DNA from: Streptomyces lavendulae subsp. lavendulae
Lineage (GTDB): Bacteria > Actinomycetota > Actinomycetes > Streptomycetales > Streptomycetaceae
DNA: 64,000 bases
Direction: 5' to 3'
Assembly (NCBI RefSeq): GCF_002803845.1
Contig: NZ_CP024985.1
Location: 6,397,501-6,461,500 of the forward strand
Part shown: positions 1 to 8,611 of the stretch, one piece after another
How positions within the stretch are numbered: position 1 is the stretch's first letter
How the letters are laid out: the number at the start of each line of letters is the position of its first letter
Translations under genes and position numbers: made by a program
The notes under the pieces: model-generated
Told to the model about the DNA's origin: nothing
Seen by the model: only the letters and a program-made list of their open reading frames with translations
The model's database searches: none

Positions 1-153
1 CGATGTGGAAGATCATGCCGGTGGTTCTACCGCAGCGGGCGCCGAAGCGGTGTGTCAGGTGGCGACATGTAACGATCCGGGCGACATTGTCCGTGTCCCG
101 AAGCCGGGTACGACGCCGGCGTGCTGCCCGGCCCTTCTGCGAAAGGCGTGACC

Positions 154-606
154 ATGGCGGGTAATGACCTGGGCTCCCTGCTCGGCGGACTCCTCGGTGG
201 CGGCGGGCAGGGCGGCCAGGGCGGAGGGGCCGGCAACATCCTCGGCGCCCTGCTCGGGGCCCTCGGCGGCGGGGGCGGCGGCGCCCAGGCCGGCGGCGCC
301 CAGGCCGGCGGCGGCGGGAACAACCCGCTCGGCGGCCTCATGGACATGCTGACCAAGTCCGGCCTCGCCGACCAGGCGCAGTCCTGGCTCGGTACCGGGG
401 AGAACCGGCCGGTCAGCGGCTCGCAGATCGCCGAGGCCCTGCCGGACGACGCCCTGCGGAAGGCCGCCGAACAGGCCGGCGTCAGTCCCGAACAGGCCGC
501 CGACGAGATCGCGCGGTCCCTGCCGCAGGCCGTCGACAAGCTGAGCCCCGGCGGGGAGATCCCGTCCGGTTCGCTGGAGGACATCATCAGGGCGCAGAAC
601 CTGTAG
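154..606 (+). CDS. YidB-family (DUF937-like) protein
   Basis: A 150-residue protein of unknown function. The first half is extremely Gly-rich (runs of GG and GGG with LLGGLLGG and LLGALGG blocks, residues about 5-55). The second half (residues about 60-150) is a soluble helical domain with SGLADQAQSWLGTGENRPVSG and a later SPEQAADEIARSLPQAVDKLSP stretch, the pattern of YidB/DUF937 proteins. The ATG at 154 is preferred over an in-frame GTG at 121 because the Gly-rich family start MAGNDLGSLLGG begins there. It is monocistronic, with a hairpin just after the stop. No signal peptide is seen. The family assignment comes from the C-terminal pattern only; function unknown. Confidence 0.8.
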   Translation: MAGNDLGSLLGGLLGGGGQGGQGGGAGNILGALLGALGGGGGGAQAGGAQAGGGGNNPLGGLMDMLTKSGLADQAQSWLGTGENRPVSGSQIAEALPDDALRKAAEQAGVSPEQAADEIARSLPQAVDKLSPGGEIPSGSLEDIIRAQNL

Positions 607-619
607 CGGCCCCGCCGGA

Positions 620-653
620 GCCCGGCCGCCGTCCCACGGGGCGGCCGCCGGGC
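620..653. terminator. hairpin downstream of the YidB-like gene
   Basis: Nested GC-rich inverted repeat: outer arms gcccgg/ccgggc and inner arms ccgcc/ggcgg around a short loop, 14 bp after the stop codon. There is no U-run, as is usual for Streptomyces terminators. It separates this gene from tyrA. Confidence 0.5.
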
Positions 654-721
654 CCCCGTCGCGCACCGGGTGGCTACCCTGAGTCAGGACCCGCCGTCAC
701 GCGATCACCCTGGAGCGCCCC

Positions 722-1810
722 GTGAGAACCGCCGTCGTCATCGGAACCGGACTGATCGGCACCTCCGCGGCGCTCGCCCTGACCGCCCGCGGGATCGCCG
801 TCCACCTGGTCGACCACGACCCGGCACAGGCCCGTACCGCCGCCGCCCTCGGCGCCGGCACCGACGACGCCCCCGAGGGGCAGGTCGACCTCGCGATCGT
901 CGCCGTCCCCCCGGCCCACGTCGCCGCCGCCCTGGCCGACGCGATCGGACGCGGGACCGCCCGCGCCTACGTGGACGTCGCCAGCGTCAAGGGCGGACCC
1001 CGCCGGGAGCTGGCCGCCCTCGGCGCCGACACCTCCGCGTACATCGGCACCCACCCCATGGCCGGCAAGGAACGCTCCGGGCCGCTGGCCGCCACCGCCG
1101 ACCTCTTCGAGGGACGCCCCTGGGTGCTCACGCCCACCCGCGACACCGACCACGAGGTGCTGAACCTGGCGCTGGAACTGGTCGCGCTGTGCCGGGCCGT
1201 CCCCGTGGTGATGGACGCCGACGCGCACGACCGGGCGGTCGCCCTCGTCTCCCACACCCCGCAGCTGGTGTCCAGCATGGTCGCGGCGCGCCTGGAGGAG
1301 GCGGACGAGACGGCCGTGCGGCTGTGCGGGCAGGGCATCCGCGACGTGACCCGGATCGCGGCCTCCGACCCCCGCATGTGGGTGGAGATCCTCTCGGCGA
1401 ACCCTGGTCCGGTGGCCGACGTCCTGTCCGGGATCGCCGCCGACCTGGAGGAGACCGTCGAGGCCCTGCGCGGACTCCAGTCGGCCGACGAGGCCAAGCG
1501 CCGCGGCGGGGCCGAGGGCATCGAGGACGTCCTGCGGCGCGGCAACGCGGGCCGGGTCCGGGTCCCCGGCAAGCACGGCGCCGCCCCCACGGCCTACGAG
1601 ACGGTCGGGGTGTTCATCAGCGACCAGCCCGGCGAGCTGGCGCGGATCTTCGCCGACGCGGGCCGGGCCGGGGTCAACATCGAGGACGTGCGGATCGAGC
1701 ACGCCACCGGCCAGCAGGCCGGTCTGGTGCAGCTCATGGTCGAGCCCCGCGCCGTCGCGGGCCTGACCGCCGAGCTGCGCGAGCGGGGCTGGGCCCTGCG
1801 CCAGCAGTAG
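722..1810 (+). CDS. tyrA: Prephenate dehydrogenase
   Basis: Oxidises prephenate to 4-hydroxyphenylpyruvate with NAD(P), the committed step to tyrosine. The N-terminus has the Rossmann glycine motif GTGLIGTSAA (residues about 7-16). Family blocks GTHPMAGKERSG and SHTPQLVSS supply the substrate-site histidines. Residues about 297-362 form an ACT domain (ISDQPGELARIFADAGRAGVN), suggesting allosteric feedback by an amino acid, probably tyrosine. Length 362 residues, normal for actinobacterial TyrA. The GTG start follows an upstream purine-poor leader, so the start is slightly uncertain. cmk follows 150 bp later, a conserved actinobacterial neighbourhood, but a strong hairpin lies between them. 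Confidence 0.93.
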   Translation: MRTAVVIGTGLIGTSAALALTARGIAVHLVDHDPAQARTAAALGAGTDDAPEGQVDLAIVAVPPAHVAAALADAIGRGTARAYVDVASVKGGPRRELAALGADTSAYIGTHPMAGKERSGPLAATADLFEGRPWVLTPTRDTDHEVLNLALELVALCRAVPVVMDADAHDRAVALVSHTPQLVSSMVAARLEEADETAVRLCGQGIRDVTRIAASDPRMWVEILSANPGPVADVLSGIAADLEETVEALRGLQSADEAKRRGGAEGIEDVLRRGNAGRVRVPGKHGAAPTAYETVGVFISDQPGELARIFADAGRAGVNIEDVRIEHATGQQAGLVQLMVEPRAVAGLTAELRERGWALRQQ

Positions 1811-1838
1811 CCCGACCGCCCCCGGGATCCACCGTGGC

Positions 1839-1861
1839 CCCCGCCCCCGTACGGGGCGGGG
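1839..1861. terminator. GC hairpin between tyrA and cmk
   Basis: Perfect 9-bp stem ccccgcccc/ggggcgggg with a 5-nt loop, 29 bp past the tyrA stop. A likely factor-dependent or intrinsic-like terminator, implying that cmk has its own promoter in the following 100 bp. Confidence 0.55.
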
Positions 1862-1960
1862 ACGCGGCGGAGTCAGGCGGCGCCGGGGGCCGGTAACCTG
1901 GGGGAGGGGCGCTCTTGGCGCGCCCGGACACGTACGCGCAACCAGGAAGGTGCCCGCACC

Positions 1961-2662
1961 GTGGAAACCGCCGCTCCGTCCGCCGTGATCGTCGCCATCG
2001 ACGGTCCCTCCGGCACGGGCAAGTCCAGCACCTCCAAGGCCGTGGCCGCCAAGCTCGGGCTCCGCTACCTGGACACCGGTGCCCAGTACCGGGCCATCAC
2101 CTGGTGGATGATCACCAACGGCGTCGACACCGACGACCCGCAGGCCATCGCCGTCGCCGCGGGCAAGCCCGCCCTCGTGTCCGGTACGGATCCGGCCGCG
2201 CCCACCATCACCGTCGACGGCCTGGACGCCTCCGGCCCGATCCGCACCCAGGAGGTCACCTCCAAGGTCAGCGCCGTCAGCGCCGTCCCCGAGGTGCGCA
2301 CCCTGATCACCGAGCTCCAGCGCTCCATCGCCGCCGAGGCGGCCCGGGAGGCCGAGGGCATCGTGGTCGAGGGCCGGGACATCGGCACCACCGTCCTGCC
2401 CGACGCCGACCTCAAGATCTTCCTGACCGCCTCCGCCGAGGCCCGCGCGGCCCGCCGCAGCGGCGAGCTGCGCGGCAAGGAGGCCACGGACCTCGCGGCC
2501 ACCAAGGAAGCCCTGATCAAGCGTGACGCGGCCGACTCCGGCCGCAAGACCTCCCCGCTGGCCAAGGCCGGCGACGCCGTGGAGGTGGACACCACCGAGC
2601 TCACCCTCGACCAGGTCATCGAGTGCGTCGTGACCCTGGTCGAAGAGCGGCGCGCCAGGTGA
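1961..2662 (+). CDS. cmk: Cytidylate kinase
   Basis: Phosphorylates CMP and dCMP with ATP, needed for nucleotide recycling. P-loop GPSGTGKSS at residues about 13-21, then the YLDTGAQYRAIT block (family YLDTGAMYRA) and VVEGRDIGTTVLPDADLKIFLTAS, the CMP-binding and LID-proximal core. Length 233 residues, as expected. GTG start with an AGGAAGG tract upstream. The stop TGA overlaps the GTG start of the acyltransferase gene by 4 bp, so the two are translationally coupled. Part of the conserved tyrA-cmk-plsC-der cluster. Confidence 0.95.
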   Translation: METAAPSAVIVAIDGPSGTGKSSTSKAVAAKLGLRYLDTGAQYRAITWWMITNGVDTDDPQAIAVAAGKPALVSGTDPAAPTITVDGLDASGPIRTQEVTSKVSAVSAVPEVRTLITELQRSIAAEAAREAEGIVVEGRDIGTTVLPDADLKIFLTASAEARAARRSGELRGKEATDLAATKEALIKRDAADSGRKTSPLAKAGDAVEVDTTELTLDQVIECVVTLVEERRAR

Positions 2663-3306
2663 GCGGTACGCCCTCCCCCAAGGGTGCGGCGGTCGGCAGG
2701 CGCATCGGCATCGGGCTCATGTACGGGCTGTGGAAGCCGCGCGTGCTGGGCGCCTGGAAGGTGCCCGCCTCCGGCCCCGTCATCCTGGCCGTGAACCACG
2801 CCCACAACATAGACGGCCCCATGGTCATGGGCACCGCGCCCCGGCCCCTGCACTTCCTGATCAAGAAGGAGGCCTACGTCGGCCCCCTCGGCCCCTTCCT
2901 GGAGGGGATCGGTCAGGTGAAGGTGGACCGGACCGGTACGGACCGCACCGCCATCACCCGCGCGCTCGGGGTGCTGGAGCGGGGCGGCGCCCTGGGGATC
3001 TTCCCCGAGGGCACCCGCGGCGAGGGCGACTTCGCCTCCCTGCGCGCCGGGCTCGCGTACTTCGCGGTCCGCAGCGGCGCCCCGATCGTGCCCGTCGCGG
3101 TCCTCGGCAGCACCGAGGCCCGGGGGCGGCTGGTCAAGGGCCTGCCGCCGCTGAAGAGCCGGGTGGACGTCGTCTTCGGCTCCGCCTTCGACGCCGGGGA
3201 CGGCACCGGGCGGCGCACGCGCACCGCGCTGGACCAGGCCACCGAACGCATCCAGGGCCGGCTGACCGCCCACCTGGCCGACGCCAAGCGCCTCACCGGC
3301 CGCTGA
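2659..3306 (+). CDS. plsC: 1-acyl-sn-glycerol-3-phosphate acyltransferase
   Basis: Membrane-associated acyltransferase making phosphatidic acid from lysophosphatidate and acyl-CoA or acyl-ACP. It contains the catalytic HX4D motif (NHAHNID, residues about 41-47) and the FPEGTRGEGDF substrate motif. 215 residues from the GTG at 2659, which overlaps the cmk stop (GTGA); a start further upstream would lie inside cmk and is less likely. It sits between cmk and der, as in many actinobacteria. Substrate specificity cannot be read from the sequence, and some members acylate other lipids. Confidence 0.9.
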   Translation: MSGTPSPKGAAVGRRIGIGLMYGLWKPRVLGAWKVPASGPVILAVNHAHNIDGPMVMGTAPRPLHFLIKKEAYVGPLGPFLEGIGQVKVDRTGTDRTAITRALGVLERGGALGIFPEGTRGEGDFASLRAGLAYFAVRSGAPIVPVAVLGSTEARGRLVKGLPPLKSRVDVVFGSAFDAGDGTGRRTRTALDQATERIQGRLTAHLADAKRLTGR

Positions 3307-3381
3307 GCGAGACTTGACCTAGTAGTGGACCCGCGCTGCGCGGATGCCACCGATCACCACGAACGACGAGGAACGGACTTC

Positions 3382-4845
3382 ATGAACGACCAGCACGACC
3401 ACGGAGCACTTGGCGACGCCGAGTACGCGGAGTTCATGGAGCTCGCCGCGGAGGAAGGCTTCGACATCGAGGATGTCGAAGGCGCGATCGAGGAGGCCGG
3501 CCACGGCCCGCTGCCCGTCCTCGCCGTCGTGGGCCGCCCGAACGTGGGCAAGTCGACCCTGGTGAACCGCATCATCGGCCGCCGCGAGGCCGTCGTGGAG
3601 GACAAGCCGGGCGTCACCCGCGACCGCGTGACCTACGAGGCCGAGTGGGCCGGGCGCCGCTTCAAGGTCGTCGACACCGGCGGCTGGGAGCAGGACGTCC
3701 TCGGCATCGACGCCTCCGTCGCCGCCCAGGCCGAGTACGCCATCGAGGCCGCCGACGCGGTGGTCTTCGTCGTCGACGCCAAGGTCGGCGCCACCGACAC
3801 CGACGAGGCCGTCGTCAAGCTGCTGCGCCGGTCCGGCAAGCCCGTCGTGCTCTGCGCCAACAAGGTCGACGGCCAGAGCGGCGAGGCCGACGCGACCGCC
3901 CTGTGGTCGCTGGGCCTCGGCCAGCCGCACCCGGTCTCCTCCCTCCACGGCCGCGGTACGGGCGACATGCTCGACGCCGTCCTGGAGGCCCTGCCGGAGG
4001 CCCCCGAGCAGACCTTCGGCGGCGCCGCCCTCGGCGGCCCCCGCCGCATCGCCCTGATCGGCCGCCCGAACGTCGGCAAGTCCTCCCTCCTGAACAAGGT
4101 CGCCCGCGAGGACCGCGTCGTCGTCAACGAGCTGGCCGGCACCACCCGCGACCCGGTCGACGAGCTGATCGAACTCGGCGGCGTCACCTGGAAGTTCGTG
4201 GACACCGCGGGCATCCGCAAGAAGGTCCACCTGCAGCAGGGCGCCGACTACTACGCCTCCCTGCGCACGGCCGCCGCCGTCGAGAAGGCGGAGGTCGCGG
4301 TCATCCTGATCGACACCACCGAGACGATCAGCGTCCAGGACCAGCGCATCATCACCATGGCCGTCGAGGCGGGCCGCGCGATCGTGATCGCGTACAACAA
4401 GTGGGACGAGCTCGACGAGGAGCGCCGCTACTACCTCGAACGCGAGATCGAGACCGAGATGCAGCAGGTCTCCTGGGCGCCCCGGGTCAACGTCTCCGCA
4501 CTGACCGGCCGCCACATGGAGAAGCTGGTCCCGGCGATCGAGACCGCACTCGCGGGCTGGGAGACGCGCGTCCCCACCGGCCGGCTGAACGCCTTCCTCG
4601 GCGAGGTCGTCGCGGCGCACCCGCACCCGATCCGCGGCGGAAAGCAGCCCCGCATCCTGTTCGGTACCCAGGCGGGCAGCAAGCCGCCGCGGTTCGTCCT
4701 CTTCGCCTCCGGCTTCCTGGAGCACGGCTACCGGCGCTTCATCGAGCGCCGTCTGCGCGAGGAGTTCGGCTTCGAGGGCACCCCGATCCACATCTCGGTC
4801 CGGGTCCGCGAGAAGCGCGGCGCGCAGTACAAGAAGAAGAAGTAG
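3382..4845 (+). CDS. der: Ribosome biogenesis GTPase Der (EngA)
   Basis: Tandem-GTPase protein that acts in 50S subunit assembly. Two G domains are visible: GRPNVGKST (residues about 51-59) with DTGG and NKVD, and GRPNVGKSS (residues about 227-235) with DTAG and NKWD. They are followed by the C-terminal KH-like domain ending in a Lys-rich tail. The ATG at 3382 has a GAGGAACGG ribosome site; the upstream in-frame ATG at 3325 lacks one. The 487-residue length includes a roughly 45-residue acidic N-terminal extension common in actinobacterial Der. It lies 75 bp after plsC, probably in the same transcript. Confidence 0.96.
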   Translation: MNDQHDHGALGDAEYAEFMELAAEEGFDIEDVEGAIEEAGHGPLPVLAVVGRPNVGKSTLVNRIIGRREAVVEDKPGVTRDRVTYEAEWAGRRFKVVDTGGWEQDVLGIDASVAAQAEYAIEAADAVVFVVDAKVGATDTDEAVVKLLRRSGKPVVLCANKVDGQSGEADATALWSLGLGQPHPVSSLHGRGTGDMLDAVLEALPEAPEQTFGGAALGGPRRIALIGRPNVGKSSLLNKVAREDRVVVNELAGTTRDPVDELIELGGVTWKFVDTAGIRKKVHLQQGADYYASLRTAAAVEKAEVAVILIDTTETISVQDQRIITMAVEAGRAIVIAYNKWDELDEERRYYLEREIETEMQQVSWAPRVNVSALTGRHMEKLVPAIETALAGWETRVPTGRLNAFLGEVVAAHPHPIRGGKQPRILFGTQAGSKPPRFVLFASGFLEHGYRRFIERRLREEFGFEGTPIHISVRVREKRGAQYKKKK

Positions 4846-4861
4846 CGGGGCGCCGCCGGGG

Positions 4862-5314
4862 TCAGTAGCCCCGGCGCGGAGCGGGCGGCAGGGCCGCCGG
4901 GATGTGCTGCATCCCGGACTGGTGCTGCCGCCCGCCGGCGTATCCGGACCCGGGGGCGGCGGCGTGGGCGTAGGAGGGCTGCGGGGCCGGTACGGGCGCG
5001 TACGAGGGCTGCCAGGGCTCGCTCTGCTGCCATGCGGAACCGTTCCAGCCGCTGCCGTACGAGCTGCCGGTGTAGGAGCCTCCGTACGAGGCCGCGGGGT
5101 ACGAGGAGCCGTACGAGAACGCGGTGAAGCCGAGGTTCTCCTCACCGCTCCGGTCGCCCGGCAGCGCCCGGAAGGCGCGCAGGTACTCCGAGTAGAGCGT
5201 GTCGTAGATCGGGGTGTGCGAAGCGGCCGGGGGGACGTCCCGGTCCCGTGCGGGGCGCATCGGGGGGACGCTGCTCGGATAGGACGGGGCGCGGGAGGGG
5301 TCGTATGAATGCAC
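4862..5314 (-). CDS. Conserved hypothetical, Tyr/Ser/Gly-rich
   Basis: 150 residues with GTG start and no recognised domain. The N-terminal third contains a plausible conserved segment (HTPIYDTLYSEYLRAFRALPGD, residues about 33-54). The rest is low-complexity, with repeated SYG, SYP and SYA units and Trp-Gln patches, suggesting a disordered protein. No signal peptide or membrane helix. It converges with der, leaving only 16 bp between stops. The helical segment followed by a disordered Tyr-rich tail could be a scaffold or interaction protein, but nothing proves this. Confidence 0.65.
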   Translation of the reverse strand: MHSYDPSRAPSYPSSVPPMRPARDRDVPPAASHTPIYDTLYSEYLRAFRALPGDRSGEENLGFTAFSYGSSYPAASYGGSYTGSSYGSGWNGSAWQQSEPWQPSYAPVPAPQPSYAHAAAPGSGYAGGRQHQSGMQHIPAALPPAPRRGY

Positions 5315-5375
5315 GTATCAGCCAACGAACCCGGGGCCCTGCGGATGCGGGGTGACGGGACGGAAAACGCAGATC

Positions 5376-5411
5376 GCCGGGGGTGCGCGGGACGGACCGC
5401 GCACCCCCGGC
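5376..5411. terminator. Perfect 15-bp hairpin
   Basis: Arms gccgggggtgcgcgg and ccgcgcacccccggc with a 6-nt loop, 65 bp beyond the stop of the minus-strand gene at 5476. It would terminate that gene before the next minus-strand gene at 5314. Confidence 0.7.
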
Positions 5412-5416
5412 GCATA

Positions 5417-5446
5417 CCGCCCGGCCCCGGCTGGCGGGGCGGGCGG
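5417..5446. terminator. Second tandem hairpin
   Basis: Arms ccgcccggcccc and ggggcgggcgg (one bulge) directly next to the 15-bp hairpin. In minus-strand transcription this one is met first, so the pair acts as a double stop. Confidence 0.5.
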
Positions 5447-5475
5447 TCGTTTCGGGGTGGGGAGGGAAGGGCGGT

Positions 5476-6291
5476 TCAGGCGCCCGGGGTCCCGGCGAGC
5501 GGCATGGCGGCGGCGACCAGCTTGCCGTTGCTCGCGGCCTTGTCCAGGGCGTCGCGGAGCAGGTCCTCGCGGGGCTGCTGGCCGATGGAGCCGACCGGGG
5601 CGGCGTAGACGAGCACGCGCTGGGTCTTGTTGACGGCGGCCCGCCAGCCGTCGGTGACGCTCAGGGCCTGGTGCGCCTGCCACCACGCCACCTGCGGGCC
5701 GCCCTCGGCGCCGGGCTGGAGCACGGCGTGCAGCTGGCCGCCGGCCAGGAGCACGGACCAGCCGGGGAGCGCGGAGGGGACCTCGTTGGTGTCCGTGACG
5801 GGGATGAAGCCCTGCTCGATGAGGAGCGGCAGGAAGTCGTCGCCGGGGCCGGTGGTGCCGGGGCGGGCGATCGGCGCGGTCGGCTCGACGACCAGGGCCG
5901 GGTGCAGCTCGCCGCGGATCAGGACCAGGCCGCTGGTGATCCCGAGGACGGCCTGGCCGCCGGGGACCGCCTGCGGGGCGTCGTCGCCGGAGCCGGCGGC
6001 CTCCGGGGCCGGGCTGTCGCCGGTGATGCTGCGGACGGCGCCCTGGAGCTGCTCCTCGGAGACCGTGACCACCTGGGAGGGGATGCAGCCGGCGTGGGCG
6101 AAGGCCAGCACCGCGGTCTCCTCGCCGACGAACAGCACCGTGCTCGTGGGGTCGGTCTCGGGGTCGCCGGGGGTGCGGCAGGAGGTGCAGTCGTAACTGC
6201 GCGGGGCGTCGTCGCCGGTGAGCAGCCTGTCGGCTTCTTCGTCACCGATCTCGGCACGTACCTCAAGACTGACGTCGAGCATGCGCGGCAC
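5476..6291 (-). CDS. Conserved hypothetical protein
   Basis: 271 residues from a GTG that has GAGGAG 7 bases upstream; an in-frame ATG at 6306 precedes the ribosome site and is less likely. An early SYDCTSCRTPGDPET segment has a CxxC pair (residues about 34-37), and a later one reads FAHAGCIPSQVV. The middle holds an acidic Ala/Pro linker, then a second globular part with a LPLLIEQGFIPVTD stretch and the run WWQAHQALSVTDGWRAAVN. The layout suggests two related alpha/beta lobes. No transmembrane segment. I do not recognise the family, and function is unknown. Confidence 0.6.
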   Translation of the reverse strand: MPRMLDVSLEVRAEIGDEEADRLLTGDDAPRSYDCTSCRTPGDPETDPTSTVLFVGEETAVLAFAHAGCIPSQVVTVSEEQLQGAVRSITGDSPAPEAAGSGDDAPQAVPGGQAVLGITSGLVLIRGELHPALVVEPTAPIARPGTTGPGDDFLPLLIEQGFIPVTDTNEVPSALPGWSVLLAGGQLHAVLQPGAEGGPQVAWWQAHQALSVTDGWRAAVNKTQRVLVYAAPVGSIGQQPREDLLRDALDKAASNGKLVAAAMPLAGTPGA

Positions 6292-6584
6292 GGGGTGGCT
6301 CCTCATTCGTGCGGAGGCCGGGGGGTTCCCGGCTCGCCGGGCTCAACGGAGGAGCGGTCGCCGGGGTCACGCCGTTTGAGGGAACGGAATCGAACCGGCC
6401 ACCCGAAGGAGTGAACTCGGCGAACGGCGCTTCCATTTGGTGGCAACTGTTGCTTTTTTGTGCGCAGTTGATGGCCGCTGCTGGTCGTTTCCGGGAGGGG
6501 CCGGAGGTCGGCCGTCCGGGTGGGGCGCGGGGGAGCGCCGCGTGGCGGGCCGGGCGCGGGGAGGGGGCCGCGTAGCGTGACGCG

Positions 6585-7301
6585 ATGCCCGAACTCCGCC
6601 TCCGGCGTGCCGTGTCGGCTGCCGCCGCCGTGGCCGTGCTGGTGCTCGTACCCGTGCCGGCCGGTGCCGTGGGCGCCGCCGGTGCCGGTGGTGCCGTCGT
6701 GCCGCCGCCCCCGGCGCCCGGCCCGCCGGGCGCCGCCGCCGGGCACGGGCCGGGGGACTGCGGGCCGGGCGGGCGGTGGCCGTGGGACTGCGTCGCGGAC
6801 TGCGAGAGCGGCGGGCGGTGGGCGGTGAACTCCGGGAACGGCTTCTACGGGGGGCTGCAGTTCTGGCAGCCGACGTGGGAGGAGTACGGGGGTCTCGCCT
6901 ACGCGGCGCGGGCGGACCTGGCGAGCCGGGACCAGCAGATCCTGGTGGCGGAGGAACTGCTCGGCGCCCAGGGGTGGGGGGCGTGGCCGGTGTGCTCGAA
7001 GCGGTACGGGCTGGCGGGGCGGGCGCACGTGGTGCGGGGCGGGGAGACGCTGGAGGGGATCGCGCGCAAGAGGCGGGTGCGGGGCGGGTGGCGGGCCCTC
7101 TACGAGGCGAACCGGGGGGAGATCGGGGACCGCCCGGAGCGCCTGCGGGTGGGCCTCTTCCTGACCCTCCCGACCGACCCCCCGCCCCCGGCACCGACCG
7201 ACCCCCCGCCCCCGGCACCGACCGACCCCCCGCCCCCGGCACCGACCGCCCCGCCGCCCCCACCGCCGCCCCGGTCGACGGGCCCCGCGCCGAGGGGCTG
7301 A
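6585..7301 (+). CDS. Secreted Rpf-like lytic transglycosylase with LysM-like segment
   Basis: Secreted peptidoglycan-cleaving protein of the resuscitation-promoting factor type. Signal peptide at residues 1 to about 28 (RLRR, then a VAVLVLVPV core). The Rpf domain spans residues about 66-140: WDCVADCESGGRWAVN, with Glu74 as the expected catalytic acid, then GFYGGLQFWQPTWEEYGG, and paired cysteines. A LysM-like segment (HVVRGGETLEGIARK, residues about 148-195) follows. The Pro-rich tail has three PTDPPPPA repeats, likely a wall-spanning stalk. 238 residues in all. A cis-acting c-di-AMP riboswitch, known for rpfA, was looked for upstream and not seen. Confidence 0.88.
   Translation: MPELRLRRAVSAAAAVAVLVLVPVPAGAVGAAGAGGAVVPPPPAPGPPGAAAGHGPGDCGPGGRWPWDCVADCESGGRWAVNSGNGFYGGLQFWQPTWEEYGGLAYAARADLASRDQQILVAEELLGAQGWGAWPVCSKRYGLAGRAHVVRGGETLEGIARKRRVRGGWRALYEANRGEIGDRPERLRVGLFLTLPTDPPPPAPTDPPPPAPTDPPPPAPTAPPPPPPPRSTGPAPRG
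7170..7241 (+). repeat. 24-bp tandem repeat in the rpf-like gene
   Basis: Three near-perfect 24-bp units, each encoding PTDPPPPA. Such units can vary in number between strains by slippage, which would change the length of the C-terminal stalk. Confidence 0.85.
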
Positions 7302-7353
7302 GCCGGGCGGTGCCGCGTCACGGGCGGGGGCCGGGACGGGGGAGACTGCGGGC

Positions 7354-8325
7354 ATGCTCGATACCTCCGCACGGCTGCTGCGCCTGCTGTCCCTGCTGCA
7401 GGCCCACCGCGAATGGACCGGCGCCGATCTCGCCGAACGCCTCGGGGTCACGCCGCGCACCGTGCGGCGGGACGTCGACCGGCTGCGGGGGCTCGGCTAC
7501 CCCGTGAACGCCAGTCCGGGCACCGGCGGCGGGTACCAGCTCGGGGCGGGGGCCGAGCTGCCGCCGCTGCTGCTGGACGACGACGAGGCCGTCGCGGTGG
7601 CCGTCGGGCTGCGGACGGCCGCCGGGAACGGCGTCGAGGGGATCGGGGAGGCCTCCGTACGGGCCCTGGCCAAGCTGGAGCAGGTGCTGCCCTCCCGGCT
7701 GCGCGGAAGGGTGGCGGCGCTGAACGAGTTCACCGTGCCCATGCTGCGCGGCCCCGCGCGGGACACCGTCGACCCGGCGGTGCTGACGGAACTGGCGGCG
7801 GTGTGCCGGGACTCCGAGCGGCTGCGCTTCGGGTACCGCGACCACGAGGGCACCGTCAGCCGCCGCACCGTGGAGCCGCACCGGCTGGTCTGCAGCGAGC
7901 GGCGCTGGTACCTCGTCGCCTGGGACCGCGACCGCGAGGACTGGCGCACCTTCCGCGCGGACCGGATCGAGCCCCGCCCCCCGCACGGCCCCCGTTTCGT
8001 CCCGCGCCCGGCACCCGCCGAGGACCTCGCCGCGTACGTCTCGCGGGGCGTGGCGCAAGGCGCCTACGCGGCCCGCGCCGTGGTGCGGCTGCGGATGCCG
8101 GCCGAGGAGGCGGCGCGGATCATCGGACCCTCCGACGGGGCGCTGGAGCCGCTCGACGGGCAGGGCTGCCTGCTGCGCACCGGGGCGGTGAGTCTGGACG
8201 TTCTGGTCATTCACCTCATGTTGCTCGGGTGCGAGTTCGAGGTGGTGGAGCCGCCCGAGCTGACCGAACGGATCCGCAGTGCGCGCGACCTTCTCGGCCG
8301 TGCTCTGGAGCCCGCGGCGGAGTGA
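7354..8325 (+). CDS. WYL-domain transcriptional regulator
   Basis: 323-residue DNA-binding regulator. Winged HTH of DeoR type at residues about 4-60 (WTGADLAERLGVTPRTVRRDVDRL). The central WYL domain carries RRWYLVAWD (residues about 181-189), and a C-terminal WCX-like region follows. WYL proteins bind nucleic-acid or nucleotide ligands and often control DNA-damage, defence or metabolic genes. It starts 52 bp after the rpf-like gene in the same direction and may be cotranscribed with it. No operator could be assigned. Target unknown. Confidence 0.9.
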   Translation: MLDTSARLLRLLSLLQAHREWTGADLAERLGVTPRTVRRDVDRLRGLGYPVNASPGTGGGYQLGAGAELPPLLLDDDEAVAVAVGLRTAAGNGVEGIGEASVRALAKLEQVLPSRLRGRVAALNEFTVPMLRGPARDTVDPAVLTELAAVCRDSERLRFGYRDHEGTVSRRTVEPHRLVCSERRWYLVAWDRDREDWRTFRADRIEPRPPHGPRFVPRPAPAEDLAAYVSRGVAQGAYAARAVVRLRMPAEEAARIIGPSDGALEPLDGQGCLLRTGAVSLDVLVIHLMLLGCEFEVVEPPELTERIRSARDLLGRALEPAAE

Positions 8326-8526
8326 GAGCGGAGCGCGGGAACGTGAATCCCCTTACGGAATTCGCCGGCTCTCGGACGGAATGCGAATGCGTTCCGGGAG
8401 CTGCTCCGGACGGGGGACGCGGAGAATGCCGGGCGGGGCTCCCGCTGTCGACAACCCGTGACACAAGTGTGACCCGGTACGGAGGAACCTCTGGGCGTGC
8501 GGCTGACGCGCCGTGCATATGAACGG

Positions 8527-8563
8527 CGACGGCGGGCCGGTTCGGTGAACCGGCCCGCCGTCG
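8527..8563. terminator. Bidirectional terminator, 17-bp perfect stem
   Basis: Arms cgacggcgggccggttc and gaaccggcccgccgtcg around a 3-nt loop, between the convergent WYL regulator and PAP2 genes. The strongest hairpin in the first 20 kb. The remaining sequence from 8326 to 8526 holds no supported gene. Confidence 0.85.
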
Positions 8564-8611
8564 TGGTGGTGCGGGGTGGGGGTGTGCGTACCGTCCCCGC
8601 GGGAGTGCGGA

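Noticed and set aside
1..153. Possible end of a gene entering from the left
   Set aside because: All three plus frames show atypical composition and early stops; nothing recognisable, so no partial gene is called.
3319..5415. 698-codon minus-strand frame over der
   Set aside because: Antisense shadow of a high-GC gene; composition is Ala/Gly/Arg/Asp with no motif, while der has both G domains intact.
6370..6400. T-loop-like ggaatcgaacc on the minus strand
   Set aside because: The five flanking bases do not pair, no D or anticodon arm with a plausible anticodon could be placed, and there is no acceptor stem. Not called as tRNA.
6440..6470. caactg/cagttg inverted repeat with a T-run
   Set aside because: Six-base arms with a 15-nt spacer and no adjacent gene end; too weak to call a terminator or operator.
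7170..7241. CRISPR-like repeat array
   Set aside because: Three contiguous in-frame 24-bp units without spacers; it is a coding Pro repeat.
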